Shown piece by piece: positions 46,385 to 56,506 of a DNA stretch of 64,000 nt. Within the stretch, counting starts at the first letter, position 1. Each line of letters begins with the position of its first letter. Position numbers and translations under genes: made by a program. Origin of the DNA: Fusarium oxysporum f. sp. lycopersici 4287 (Eukaryota > Ascomycota > Sordariomycetes > Hypocreales > Nectriaceae); NCBI RefSeq assembly GCF_000149955.1, contig NC_030987.1, positions 5,040,485 through 5,104,484 on the forward strand, given 5' to 3'. The notes under the pieces were generated by a model. That model saw only the letters and a list, made by a program, of their open reading frames with translations, was not told the origin of the DNA and searched no databases.

Positions 46385-47831
46385 ATGTCGTCCTTCGAAG
46401 ACACTGTCCACTTTTTTCGTCACCCTCAATGCGACAAAAAACAACCCCTTCCACGAGTCACTCTTGGGGCTGTGAACAAAGACGGTATGGAGATCTCGGA
46501 AGCCATTAAAGTCGGTGGCTAACAACAGGAGTTGAAAGGCTCCTTCCACTACACAAAGACCTTTGGAGAGGATGCATTTGAGAGTCTCGCGACGGATGGA
46601 GTTCACTTTCTCGCATCAAGTACTAAGCTTGTTACCACCATTGCTGTGATGCAATGCGTGGAGAAAGGACTGCTCAATCTCGACGCGGACGTTTCAGACA
46701 TCCTGCCAGAGTTGAAGAGTCTTCGGATCCTAACCGGCTTTGATGAACAAGACAAACCAACTTTTCGAGACTCAACCAAAGCCATCACCCTGAGGTAGGC
46801 TACTGGCATTCCTGATGAACTTCTAAGACTCTACAATTGACACATTGCGTAGGCATCTTCTGACTCATTCGAGCGGTTTGACCTACCTCCATATGGAACC
46901 CCTCTTGACCCGTTACGACCAGCTCCCAGAAGTTGAGCCTCGACGTCGCGAAACGCTGGTAAGTTTTTGCAATTTTTTCCCCCATCGTTTTGGCTTATCA
47001 GATGAATCAGATAGAGAAGTTCTACACAATTCTAGTGTCAGAACCCGGTGAACGTTGGCTATACTCCCCAGGTATCGACTGGGCCGGCGCCATGGTAAGT
47101 CCCCATTGGCTGTGCTGGCATTTGTCGAAACTGAACTCGGCTGTTTATTAGGTTGAAAGAGTCACTTCCATGAGGCTAGGAGACTACATGAAACGCCACA
47201 TATTCGACGTCGTGTCTGTCAAAGACGCCACTTTTCAATTGCAAGAACGGGAAGACCTGCGAGAACGCATGGTAAACACTTGGGAACGAGTGGGAGAAGA
47301 ACTGAGAATCACAAAGTGCCCAGCCGCAGACCCAGTCACCGATGACCTCGGAGGCGGTGGCTTGTATTCTACTGTGCCCGAACTTCTCAAGATCTACCAT
47401 GGTCTTTTGAGCGAGAAGTTGCTGGCCAGGGAAACAATCGACTTGATGTTCCAGTCTCATCTTCATGATGCGCCCGGTCTCCAAAGTCAAGATGAGTATT
47501 CCAAATCCTATCGCAATGCCATTTACAATTCGATTCCTTCTACAACGCCGGTAAGCTTTGGACTTGGTGGCATAATCAACCTGTCTCCGATCCCCAACAG
47601 ACGTTCCGAAAACTCGCTCTCCTGGACTGGAATGCCGAATATTTACTGGGTAAGCAAGCTAGTAGCACACTCTCTGTTAAGACTATCTAGCTGACATCTT
47701 CTGCCCAGTGGATTGATATAAAAAAGGGTATTGCGGGTGTCTATCTATCACAGCTTCTCCCATCTGGTGATCAGCAGTCTACCGACTTATTTTCTGCATT
47801 TGAGGAATATGTTTACAGTCAAGTAGCTTAA
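46385..47831 (+). CDS. Beta-lactamase-fold serine hydrolase/acyltransferase (LovD/EstB-like family)
   Basis: Six exons (46385-46484, 46539-46794, 46853-46958, 47002-47094, 47152-47649 and 47709-47831) give 391 residues in consistent phase. The catalytic SxxK motif is SSTK at residues 60-63 (HFLASSTKLVTTIAVMQ). The block HLLTHSSGLTY and the Tyr motif WLYSPGIDWAG (Tyr175) follow, then GGGGLYSTVPELLKIY. The end has the family's SWTGMPNIYW...WIDIKKGIAG. These are the marks of class C beta-lactamase-related fungal proteins, some of which are esterases. Others are acyltransferases that take an acyl chain from a PKS (LovD with LovF). The nearby PKS has no release domain, so an unloading role is an attractive inference. 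The first intron uses an AG after GTTGAAAG; a nearer AG would break the frame. Roughly 390-410 residues is normal for the family. Confidence 0.85.
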
Positions 47832-47984
47832 AGCGCAGGAAATCAGAATCTCAAGGATTTCTAAAACGCCAACTTCGATTAACTTCAAAAAGTGAATCTG
47901 GATATACATAGACAACCTGTTGCATAATTACAGCACGTTTTGAATCGCATGTTGAATACCATCTACGTCTCGTCACACATTGTA
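47832..47984. other. Gene 3' flank and start of repeat DNA
   Basis: Short downstream region of the beta-lactamase-fold gene. Nothing specific is recognised. Confidence 0.4.
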
Positions 47985-48312
47985 GCTGGAGATCTTTGTG
48001 CTGATGACCTCGGGGAAACGCCTCCACATCTGGATACAGTAGGGGAACGTCCAAACCAACCCCACCAGGCGGTCGGGTTCGTCCTTAGCCCACTCGGCAA
48101 CGTAAGGGATCTCCTTGTCGTCGAACAACTTGATCAATGCAGCCGTAGATCTGTAGCCACCTACATTCTCTCTGCTAATCCGAGCTCTGGCATTGTAGAT
48201 ATCTCTCTTGGTGTAAACCGAATCTGGAAAGTGATCTCGGACTATGCCACCAATGTCTCGTGCACGAATGCTAACCCGTCGACTAGAAGACTAGATGTTC
48301 GCCTTTACAGGG
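47985..48312 (-). pseudogene. Fragment of a second MULE transposase family
   Basis: The minus strand reads IRARDIGGIVRDHFPDSVY, then RDIYNARARISRENVGGYR and STAALIKLFDDKEIPYVAEW. It ends FPYCIQMWRRFPEVIS, where the frame degrades just before the catalytic Asp motif would begin. This is the segment between the DNA-binding and catalytic domains of a MULE transposase. It belongs to a different subfamily from the element at 5975. The element is otherwise lost. Confidence 0.7.
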
Positions 48313-49476
48313 CTAGTAAGTCATCGATGAACTAGGTGAGCGGCGGCATTGGTACTAGGGTTATGATTGTGGTGGCGGTGTTCTGCATCTGGGAAGTGCT
48401 GCAGAGTCTACTAAAAACTGTTCTCTGGCAGGGCCTCGGCAATAATCTTCTATAGGCACCCTGACTTTCAAGACTTTTGTTTCCGAAGGCTAGCACCCCT
48501 TCCTGGCTGCGGAGCCCTGTACCGATAGCATTGGAGGATATATCGACTTCGCTATCTAGGTCGAATTATACTATAAGCCTTAATAACACCGAAGCCATAG
48601 GTTTTTGCAAAACTATTAACCCTAGCAAAAAGGGCATTAACCGACAGAGCTAGATCACCTAGGATTAGTAGGTTTCGGATTATTTCGACTACATTAGACC
48701 TCGAGCTGGCATCGGATAAGTTGTGCTGCTTATACTACTCCTTGCCTAGAGCAGACATATTTGGAAGCAATGAGACCTAGATAGGGCTTATAACTGGCTG
48801 TAAAAAAGTCGCACTGCCTTCTTGCGTTTGACGTCTTTATTTGGCCTAGGTAAGGTCCCTTTCGCAGGCTAACGCAAGTGCCGAGGCGAGGTGATGGTCT
48901 GTTTTTACTAGCTGGCAAGCTAATCCTAAGGCAGTCGGGAGGATTATCATTCTCGTTACAGCTTGTATTATATATTTATCTTAACTCTGTTGACTGGTGT
49001 GCTGCCTTTCCTGTATAGTCATAGCCGGGTCTGGTATTAGTATATTAACATGTTAGAACTATTTACTTAGTCTATACAGGGATATGCAATAATCGTTCTA
49101 GAGGTATATATCTGATTTTCGCCACTAAATACCTAGAATATCTTTGCCAATTAAATCATAAAGTCTAGGCAGGGAGGAAAAATAATAGTTAAGCTATCCT
49201 GCAGGCACGCCACCTATACCTTCCGTGCTATATTAATATATTTCGAGGCAGGCCATTAAATTATCTAATAACTGGTCTAAGTTGCTTAATAAAGGCTGCA
49301 ATTATGTTCTACTAGAGGGATTAATCAGGCTAATTAGACTTCTGCAACGGCTTATATTGGCGGTATAAATATCTGGTGAAGGCATTATAGAGCTTCGAGG
49401 TATATTATATTCATCGGGGGAAGGATAACAATAATAGTAATATATCTTGACGCGAATTAACGACGACTGGTCGAAG
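48313..49476. other. Decayed repeat DNA
   Basis: The sequence is AT-rich with many stops in all frames. It probably holds more of the decayed MULE and other repeats, but no motif can be assigned. Confidence 0.4.
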
Positions 49477-49638
49477 CGTCGCAGGGTAGGCATAATCTTC
49501 ACGGCGTTAGGAAATAACTGTATTAGTAATCTAGCTGTATGCTTAAATAACTCTGCAGAATAGAATACCCCGTACGAAGAACAACAATCAATCAACACAT
49601 TTGCTGCTGCTTATCACATTCACTTTAACCCTTTAAGC
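49477..49638 (+). repeat. Second copy of the foldback-associated repeat
   Basis: The order of motifs (GTCGCAGGGTAGGCATAATC, AACTGTATTAGTAATCTAG, ACTCTGC then GAATACCCCG, and CACTTTAACCCTTTAAGC) is the same as in the reverse complement of 5824-5974 plus 8861-8920. It therefore serves as an uninterrupted outgroup showing what the MULE split. The terminal CACTGAGCGTGC is cut short here. Confidence 0.75.
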
Positions 49639-49829
49639 GATACGAAGCTTTGGTGGCCAACTGGCAAAACGTGCGGCAGAATTTGGTACATACCGGTGCA
49701 CTAACACGTGAGATTTGGGCCAATGAGAAGCGCTAAAAGTGCGGCACCCGTAAGGTTGCGGCACCCCTATCAAAATATTGCATCAATTATTGAAAGCCGT
49801 TGATTGATTAGTAAGCCAGGGTGGGGGGC

Positions 49830-50414
49830 TCAGAAGTGGTGTTCGGGGTCGACCATGTAGGTGAGGACCTTATACCAGCTGGACTGTGGATTGTCCAGCG
49901 CTGCGGGGTCCACCTCCCGCATCGCCTCCTTGGTGCGGTCCTGGGACGCCTCGGGCTCGAACTCGGCGTCACTATCCTCCATCTGGAAGTCGTAGTGCGG
50001 TCGTTCGGTTTCGAGAATGTAGAGGAAGTGGACGAAGGACCGCAGCGAACTATTCATCAGGCGGATGTCGGCGTCCTGCGGCAGGCACCAGACCGTGCCG
50101 GTGCTGGGGTCAAAGGCGATGTCGTCGTACGGGATCAGGGCCAGTGAGATCCACCGTTCGGCCCCGGGCGGTACCTGCTCGTAGCGGTCTGAGAGGTCCC
50201 AGTCCCAGTCCCCGACGGGTCGCAGCCGTTGGTCGAGACCTTCAGCCATGTCGAACCAGGGGTTGTCCCGGACGGGAATGCCCAGGGTGGCCAACACATG
50301 CCGGGTGTCCGGGTGGGTCACGCCGTCGAGGGCGCTCTCGGGAGTCGTGACGAGCTCCTCCGGCTGGAACACCAACTCGAGCATATCGCGGGTGAGGGGG
50401 GGAGGGGTGGTCAT
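49830..50414 (-). CDS. SUKH-4-like immunity protein, bacterial in character
   Basis: This is an intact 194-residue frame without introns. Features that match actinobacterial SUKH-4 immunity proteins include LTRDMLELVFQPEELVT at the start, GIPVRDNPWFDM, and ERWISLALIPYDDIAFDPST. They also include GTVWCLP, RLMNSSLRSFVHFLYILE and a terminal MREVDPAAL...VLTYMVDPE. SUKH proteins neutralise co-encoded nuclease or deaminase-type toxins in bacteria, and the superfamily also includes fungal Smi1/Knr4. Codons almost always end in G or C, unlike the very AT-rich flanks. No RIP-type stop is present. A GGA lies just upstream of the start. On the same strand, 41 bp upstream, another ORF ends, as in a bacterial operon. 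The product is probably cytosolic. Transfer from an actinobacterium, or a mis-assembled bacterial read, are the two explanations. Confidence 0.75.
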   Translation of the reverse strand: MTTPPPLTRDMLELVFQPEELVTTPESALDGVTHPDTRHVLATLGIPVRDNPWFDMAEGLDQRLRPVGDWDWDLSDRYEQVPPGAERWISLALIPYDDIAFDPSTGTVWCLPQDADIRLMNSSLRSFVHFLYILETERPHYDFQMEDSDAEFEPEASQDRTKEAMREVDPAALDNPQSSWYKVLTYMVDPEHHF

Positions 50415-50455
50415 TCCGTCTGGGTGCTGGTCGCTGGCGGATATCTCTGGGCAGC

Positions 50456-50605
50456 CTATGGGGCGAATCGGCTACGGGCCGCACGCAGCCTGTTGAGATA
50501 GTTCTGCACCCGCTGGTTGTCCGCGACTCTCGCCTGGGGCGTCGCTCTGTCGTCGAAGCTGTGCGAGACCGTCAAAACGTAGTGGTCTGTGTTGCAGGCA
50601 CGGAC
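50456..50605 (-). pseudogene. Carboxy-terminal tail of an ORF upstream of the immunity gene
   Basis: The frame on the minus strand ends with TAG at 50456-50458. It reads HYVLTVSHSFDDRATPQA and then a basic, helical end (RVQNYLNRLRAARSRF). GC-rich codons like those of the immunity gene run to about 50600, where AT-rich fungal sequence takes over, so the rest of the gene is missing. Its place just upstream of a SUKH-type gene is where the cognate toxin would lie. No toxin domain or catalytic residue is visible in this tail, so the identity is inference only. Confidence 0.5.
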
Positions 50606-52900
50606 GGATAACGAGGATCAAATAAGCGCTTACTTTCTTATCTCAATAAGCACCGAGACTGGGTCTCTTATACCTACCAGTACGTTTAGTCTGCCGATCT
50701 CCTAGGCAGCAGGCTGTTGCCTGACGCTAGTTATGGTGTACTGTTCCCAGACTGTAGACATCATGAAAAAGGTGACTTGACATGGGCGTAGGGAGCTGAC
50801 CAAAACTACTTTCCATACACTATACCCAGTCTCAAGGTTATTTAGATATTATAAAAACTCTTTTTATCTTCATTCCTGCTCTCGTTGTGACGTTATCGCT
50901 CGTATTAGTTGTAAACCTCGTTGTTGCTTCGTGTGCGCTGGCAGTGCTTTGTTATAACCGTAAAGTCCTCACGTTCGTCCTCTAACCCGATACCTACCTC
51001 AATCATCGACTCGACCTCCTTATCTACATCCACCTCTATTTCTGCCTCTTTTAAGTCAGGAAGAGCTTCTCTAGCTGCTATATTCTCCGACAGAGCCATG
51101 AATCGTCGGTTCGGGTTTAATACCGCCTTTCTCTTCTTCCCTTGCCGCACCTGGGCTATCTGCTCCTCGAGGCTAGTAATCTGCGCATTCTAAACGGCCA
51201 CCTTTATCTCTAAAGCTTCTAACCCCTTTGCCATCTTACTATACTTCTGCCTGGTCAGATGACTTCGGTGCTTAGCTATTTCCCTTACTTGCCGGCTTGT
51301 TTTCGGCGTATTATCTAAGTGCAGTTAAGGAGGGCTTGGCATCTTGAACTCTTCTAGCAGTTTTTCTTTATCTAGTTGAATTTCAGGATATATTAGAGCC
51401 TTATAATAATTTATAGGCTAATTTCCAGTAAATCTCTAGCCGGATAAGATAATATCTTTCCTTATGCCTGCCTTCCTGGCTTTTATATATGCCTAGATAA
51501 AGTTGACTTTATTAACTAGCGCAGAATTAGTTAAACTAGCCAGTATTTAGAGTTCTTTCTAATATATACCTTTAATAATATTAAAAATCCTATTATCTAA
51601 TAGCTGCAGACTATAGGAATAATATACTAGTAAGTAATAGCAGTAAATATTATTTAAAAAGTATATAGCTATTTACTTATCTTAACTGCTTATTAGTAAC
51701 CCTATAATAGGTAGCTTAGCAGTAAAAACTCTAAAATACTTACCTATATATAGCTCTTATAACTATTAAGGATAATAAGTCTTATATCTAATGTATTATA
51801 AGGCTCTGTTTAAGGTAGGTAAATATCTTTTAACTATTTAAGAGTAATATAGTTATTAGTCTAGCTATTCGGGGATATAATATAATGCTAGTCTGCTATT
51901 AATTCGAATTTATTTAGAAACTATTACTTCTATAGCTCTTTTCCTTTAAAGATAATTCCTGGTTTTAAAGAGCAGCTAGTTGCAGTAATAGCCTTAATAA
52001 ATAAGGTCTATATATGCAATTAAATGCCTTTTAATAATGCCTTCTTCTTTAGGTCAGAGCTCCTAATTATAAGGCTATCCAGGCCTTATAGATAACTAAT
52101 TAGCTATGCCCTATAAAAGCCTATAGAGCACTTATAGAAGACTTACTAAAACCTACTATTATGCCGCCCTTATTTACATAAACTGTATTCTTAGGCTTAA
52201 TCTAGCTATACTTATTCTCCCTGATATTAAAGTACTAATTAACTGCCTTTAGGGTAAAGTTATTAAATCTAGTAGCTTTTTAATATTTTCTAATCTTAGT
52301 AGATAGTTTTAGGTAATATTTAATAAACCTAATAGTCTAGTGCTTACCTAAAGGTTTATTATTACCTTATTATTAAAGGATAGCCTTAATATAGGCGCAG
52401 ACCTGGCTATATAAGGGAGCATAGCCTAGAGACTCTTATTACAGCACCTAATAAATAAGCATCTCCTACTGGCTCTTTAGAATACGCTGGTAGGCCTAGA
52501 TATATTTATTCCTACTTACTTAACCAGAAAGTTATCTTAAAATAATCTACTAAGGTACTCTATATTTCTAGGCTGCCTTATTCTATAAGAGGCCTCTATC
52601 AGTGGTATTAAATAAAGCCTTAGCTATATTATCTTTGGTATAATTACAGCAAACTATTACAGAAGGAGTTATAGTAAGTAAATTAGGTGAAAGTTCGGCT
52701 TAAGTGGATAAAGTCGCCTAGGGTATATAAGGTAAAATATAATAAAATTCAAAGGGCTAGAGAACCAGGCTATAAGGCAAAACAGGAAAAATTCAAGCTA
52801 ATATAAAAGTTTAATAAAAAAAGAAATATAATGCAGGTCTTTGTTTATAAGTATCTTTATGCCTGGCCGAATATAATGTAATTAAAAATTTGGATTTTAT
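50606..52900 (-). other. AT-rich decayed block with pogo/Fot relic
   Basis: The part up to about 51330 contains a recognisable tail of a pogo-type transposase (listed separately). The rest is AT-saturated with stops in every frame, consistent with a RIP-degraded transposon. No element ends could be placed. Confidence 0.5.
50905..51330 (-). pseudogene. Carboxy-terminal relic of a pogo/Fot transposase
   Basis: The minus strand reads SRQVREIAKHRSHLTRQKYS, then IAQVRQGKKRKAVLNPNRRF and an acidic stretch (EAEIEVDVDKEVESM). Basic-then-NPNRRF-then-acidic is the usual end of Fot-type transposases. Some internal stops are present upstream. The catalytic domain is not readable. Confidence 0.6.
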
Positions 52901-53996
52901 ATTAGAGAAGCGAAATTTTGGTTATGCATTAGGTGGTCCTGGATGGTAAGTGCTGGTTCCCCCCTGGAGGTAAACCGAAAAGACATAACTCAAGCTTTAC
53001 GAAACTCGGCATTGGTAGTTGTTTCTATAGCACCCTGGGTGATCACGTATAGGTGCTCTGATAAGGAGTATTTCCTCATTGCTGATACTGGATCATTCAG
53101 AGATTAGCCAACAAACAGTGCCACAGTCTACGTTGTAGACCCTGAAGAGCGATGGCGACAGGCTGGATTGATCTTCTATCCCATACTTGATCGTCTGGAT
53201 GGCGCACAAGACAAGTAATAGCTGTCGGGGTGGCTCAGTGATCCAGATGTTGAGAAGGTTCAGTTCCGTTGAGAGCGACACATTGACCCAAAATGGTCGA
53301 GCCTCTCAGAGGTCACGTTAGTAAGAACTTGAACTGGGTGGAATCGCCAGAAATAGCCCCATTTATTGAGCTGAAAGCCTGGTTGCCAAGGGGCTTGACC
53401 TGTGAAGTGACCCTCGGCTGCAGAAGGCGCTGTGAGACACCAGTGGTTGGCTGTCTGCCGAACATCTGTTCAAGTGCAACATCCGATGTGAATTTGGAGG
53501 CTTGGTACTAGACTTGGCTGGAGGCGGCGGTCTGGACCCCCGTCATTTCTTTGTGAGTGTTGGTCACTTAACATTCCAACGTGCAAATCCTCATCTAAGC
53601 CGGTCGGATCAACATCGTCTCCTATTCAACTAGAGATTCCAACCACTAGCCGGGGAGTGGCGGCTCTGGCATTTCTAAAACTTGCCCCGTACGTAGAGCT
53701 TCTGGGCGCCTCGTATTCCTGGTTGAGGCATAAGACCTCTCTGGAGGAATGATGACAAAGTCTCTGTCATCAGCCCACCCTAGGGTCAAAGTGTCCAGTA
53801 CTAAAGTAATTAATATACGTACAAGTCTGATATAGTAAAATCTGAAGTTCATATCTTCGTTTATAACCCAGTCCATCGCCATTGAAGGCATCCCGTCCTG
53901 CTCTGCTCACGGAGCTCTAAAAACGTACATGCTCACACATGTAACACTACATGACAATAACGTACATCCCATACCACATATTACTCATATACCGTA
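52901..53996. other. Unassigned region next to the receptor gene
   Basis: The plus strand around 53110-53330 reads like a decayed coding stretch (VVDPEERWRQAGLIFYPILD, then LSGWLSDPDVEKVQF) broken by stops. I do not recognise the family. Otherwise nothing supports a gene. 53880-53996 is the 3' side of the receptor gene. Confidence 0.4.
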
Positions 53997-55834
53997 CTAT
54001 ACAACAGACCTTTCTTTTGTTACCGAGTGCATTTCAAACTCCTCATCTCGACTACTATAGTCCGCGTCCGGATACGTGCCTCGCTTAGACATGCGCTTGT
54101 CGGGATGACCCTGGGAGCGCTCAACGGGCAGATCGGGAAGTTCTTTGAACGCTCGAGCCGACGCACTACGAGGCGGAAGGGATCCTCGGTGGCCCGGGCC
54201 ACTACGGCTCGATGGACCCTTGAAGGTCGACGCCTTTGTGCTGCTCAGAACGCCGGGTATCATCTGCAGGAGCGGGCGTAATGCTGGTAAGCTGGCGCAG
54301 ATCAAAGCGCATGAGAGCTCGATGATGGACCATATCACGACGTAGACATTGTCCCCTGAATGTCGGTGTCAGCTCAGTCTGGAACAAGAAACGGTTGCCG
54401 AGGGGGATGCGAAGAGCTCTTACATGCAGCATCGAGCGTGTTTCCAAAGTCAACAATGTACTTGAGACGGATCATGCTTGTCACGCATGCGCTGGCCGAG
54501 TCAGTATCCAAATCTGAGTCTCAACGGGCAAATCCAGCGACGTACAAGGATCCAATGCTGAACATGAGCAACAGGGCGATCTTCTTCCCGCGGTTCAACT
54601 GCAGCTTCAGGAGCTCCGGGATAGGGAGGATAAGGATCACAATATCCTCGACGATGCTGGTAATTGCACCGGCGTAGCCCAACGCGGGGAGATTGATGCA
54701 CTTTGGCTCCAGATTCCGATCCCAGATGGAGGCGATGGGGCGGCATTGGAATATGACGAGGCCCAAGAAGATGGCCCCGTGACCTACGAGAAATCCGACA
54801 GTAATCCAGGTCCAGAGCCGGAACTTGCGACTTGTAAAAACACGCGCGTAGAAGGCTAGCAGCGATCCCTTGGCCGAGACTTGGATGAGGACATAGAGCA
54901 TCTGGGTGGCGTAGAACATCTGCATAGACGGTTAGTCCGCAACCAGGAATGGCATCTATGGAGCTGGGAGTCCGACTGGCCTTAAGGATGACCTCCCCTT
55001 TCGCTGGGTCTACATTCCAATAGTGGCGGCCAAACCCAAGCCGTGCACCTGGCGAGGACTCTGGTCAGCGTTATCCTCGAATGTTCATTCACGACCAGTG
55101 CACTACTTACTCTCGATCTGAGCACCAATTGTGGTTGCGAGCAGAACCTGAGACTTTGGCTCAGCATCCGAGCCCCAATGGCTTGCACGTTATGGCCAAG
55201 CGTCCTTTGGCTTACCGTAGCAATGACGGCCATCCAATCATCCCACCATAGTCTCTTTGTTCTCATCAACCTTGCCACGCAGCGCAAGGCGACAATGGTA
55301 AAGGTAATGGCGGCGCTAGCAGTACCAGTCACCCTGACCTGGCCGCTGCGAGACTCTTTGGGATAGTCGATGCACAGGTTATTCGAAACCCTCCCCACCT
55401 CTAAGAGACAGCGTACAACAGTCAGCAACCAGGACGCGGGTTGTCGTGCATGGCGATGAGCAGACACGTACCAACTTGGTCGTTGAAGGGGCATGATAGT
55501 TGGACACAGGCGGAGACGTTTGCTTGTAGTGGGATATCGGTGCAGACGCAATCTGCCAGATCGGCGATGCCGCATCCACCCTGCTGCAAGGCATTGGCGA
55601 GGCAAGGGAACTATTGTGGGCAGTCAGCCAGGGCCCTCGGATGCAAATTCCAATGCGTTCGTATTGCTCGAGATTGCAAGTTGCGGAGTAAGGGGGACTC
55701 ACCGCACAATCCGGAACCAGACCTGGCAGCAGGTCTGTCGAATTGGTGTTCTGGCTGAGGCCCGGAGTAGCCGTTGCGATGCACAAGAGTAATATTAAGG
55801 GCCACGATGCCTCGTATCCCTTTGAGGAAGGCAT
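53997..55834 (-). CDS. CFEM-domain Pth11-like seven-transmembrane receptor
   Basis: Eight exons on the minus strand (55834-55703, 55610-55472, 55400-55216, 55147-55111, 55048-54981, 54919-54546, 54491-54424 and 54355-53997) give 453 residues in consistent phase. A signal peptide comes first (PLILLLCIATATPGLS). The CFEM domain follows with its cysteines: PDCAFPCLANALQQGGC, ADCVCTD, SACVQLSC and NNLC. The membrane part includes AAITFTIVALRCVARL, LWWDDWMAVIA, VLLATTIGAQIE, LGFGRHYWNVDP and MFYATQMLYVLIQV. It continues with TWITVGFLVGHGAIFLGLVI, IVEDIVILILPIPELLKL, FACVTSMIRLKYIVDF and VYVVIWSIIELSCALI. A Ser/Arg-rich cytosolic tail ends the protein. This architecture is that of fungal Pth11-type G-protein-coupled receptors, which sense surfaces in plant pathogens. 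Intron 5 (54920-54980) begins GC (AAG|GCCAGT), a rarer GC-AG type; all others are GT-AG. Confidence 0.88.
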
Positions 55835-56506
55835 GTTTCTTGGAAGTTAGAAACCCCTCTCCTCTGAGTGGCAGAGGAAAAGAAAAAGGGAAACTGGCGG
55901 AAATGGGACCAAGGATCCAGGCCCATGCTGCCAGGGGAAACCTCGTGGAGATATATCCCGACGAAGACATCCCACTCTCCCGGGGCAAACGCCAAGAGAC
56001 GGGCTGTGACAGATTCAGAAGCTTACTATGGGGTGTGGTTGGTGTTTCAGTCTCACCTTCGCTTGGAGGTGGGAGGGGAGAATCCACCACACCGTCGGGC
56101 CTTTTTGCTGGTTTGATGTCCATGACGGGCGCATCCATGCATCCGGGGGAGAGAGAGATGGTGAGTGGGAGAAAAGGGACTCGCAGTCTGCACCTTCTGA
56201 ATCCGTGATTTCAAAGTTCTTTAGGAACCTTGCAAGAGGTGATATATGTGCCTAAACTTCTTGGCTGTTGCGTTGGTTCTGTAACTGACATGCCTGCCAT
56301 GGGGCAACCCCTGCATTGGTAGGGTGTACGCCCTGCAGGGTCCCTCTTTCTGGTGGCATTGACGCCATGACGTTCCTCATCGGTCCACGCACGGCCCGGA
56401 GATATAATTGTTTGGGTCACTTGCTGTTCTCCCCAGCTATGCGGCGCGGCGGAGGCAGGGGTCTTGGTGCTTCGCGAAGGGTCTCCGGCTGGGAGAAGCA
56501 GCAATA
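55835..56506. other. Receptor promoter region up to the Tc1 element
   Basis: This is the upstream region of the minus-strand receptor gene. Open frames on both strands exist because the sequence is GC-balanced, but none has a recognisable domain. Confidence 0.45.

Noticed and set aside
49886..50501. Several long plus-strand frames opposite the immunity gene
   Set aside because: They are antisense frames produced by very high GC content; only the minus frame has family motifs.
55774..56255. Open frames on both strands upstream of the receptor gene
   Set aside because: No domain, no splice logic, and location in the promoter/5' flank.
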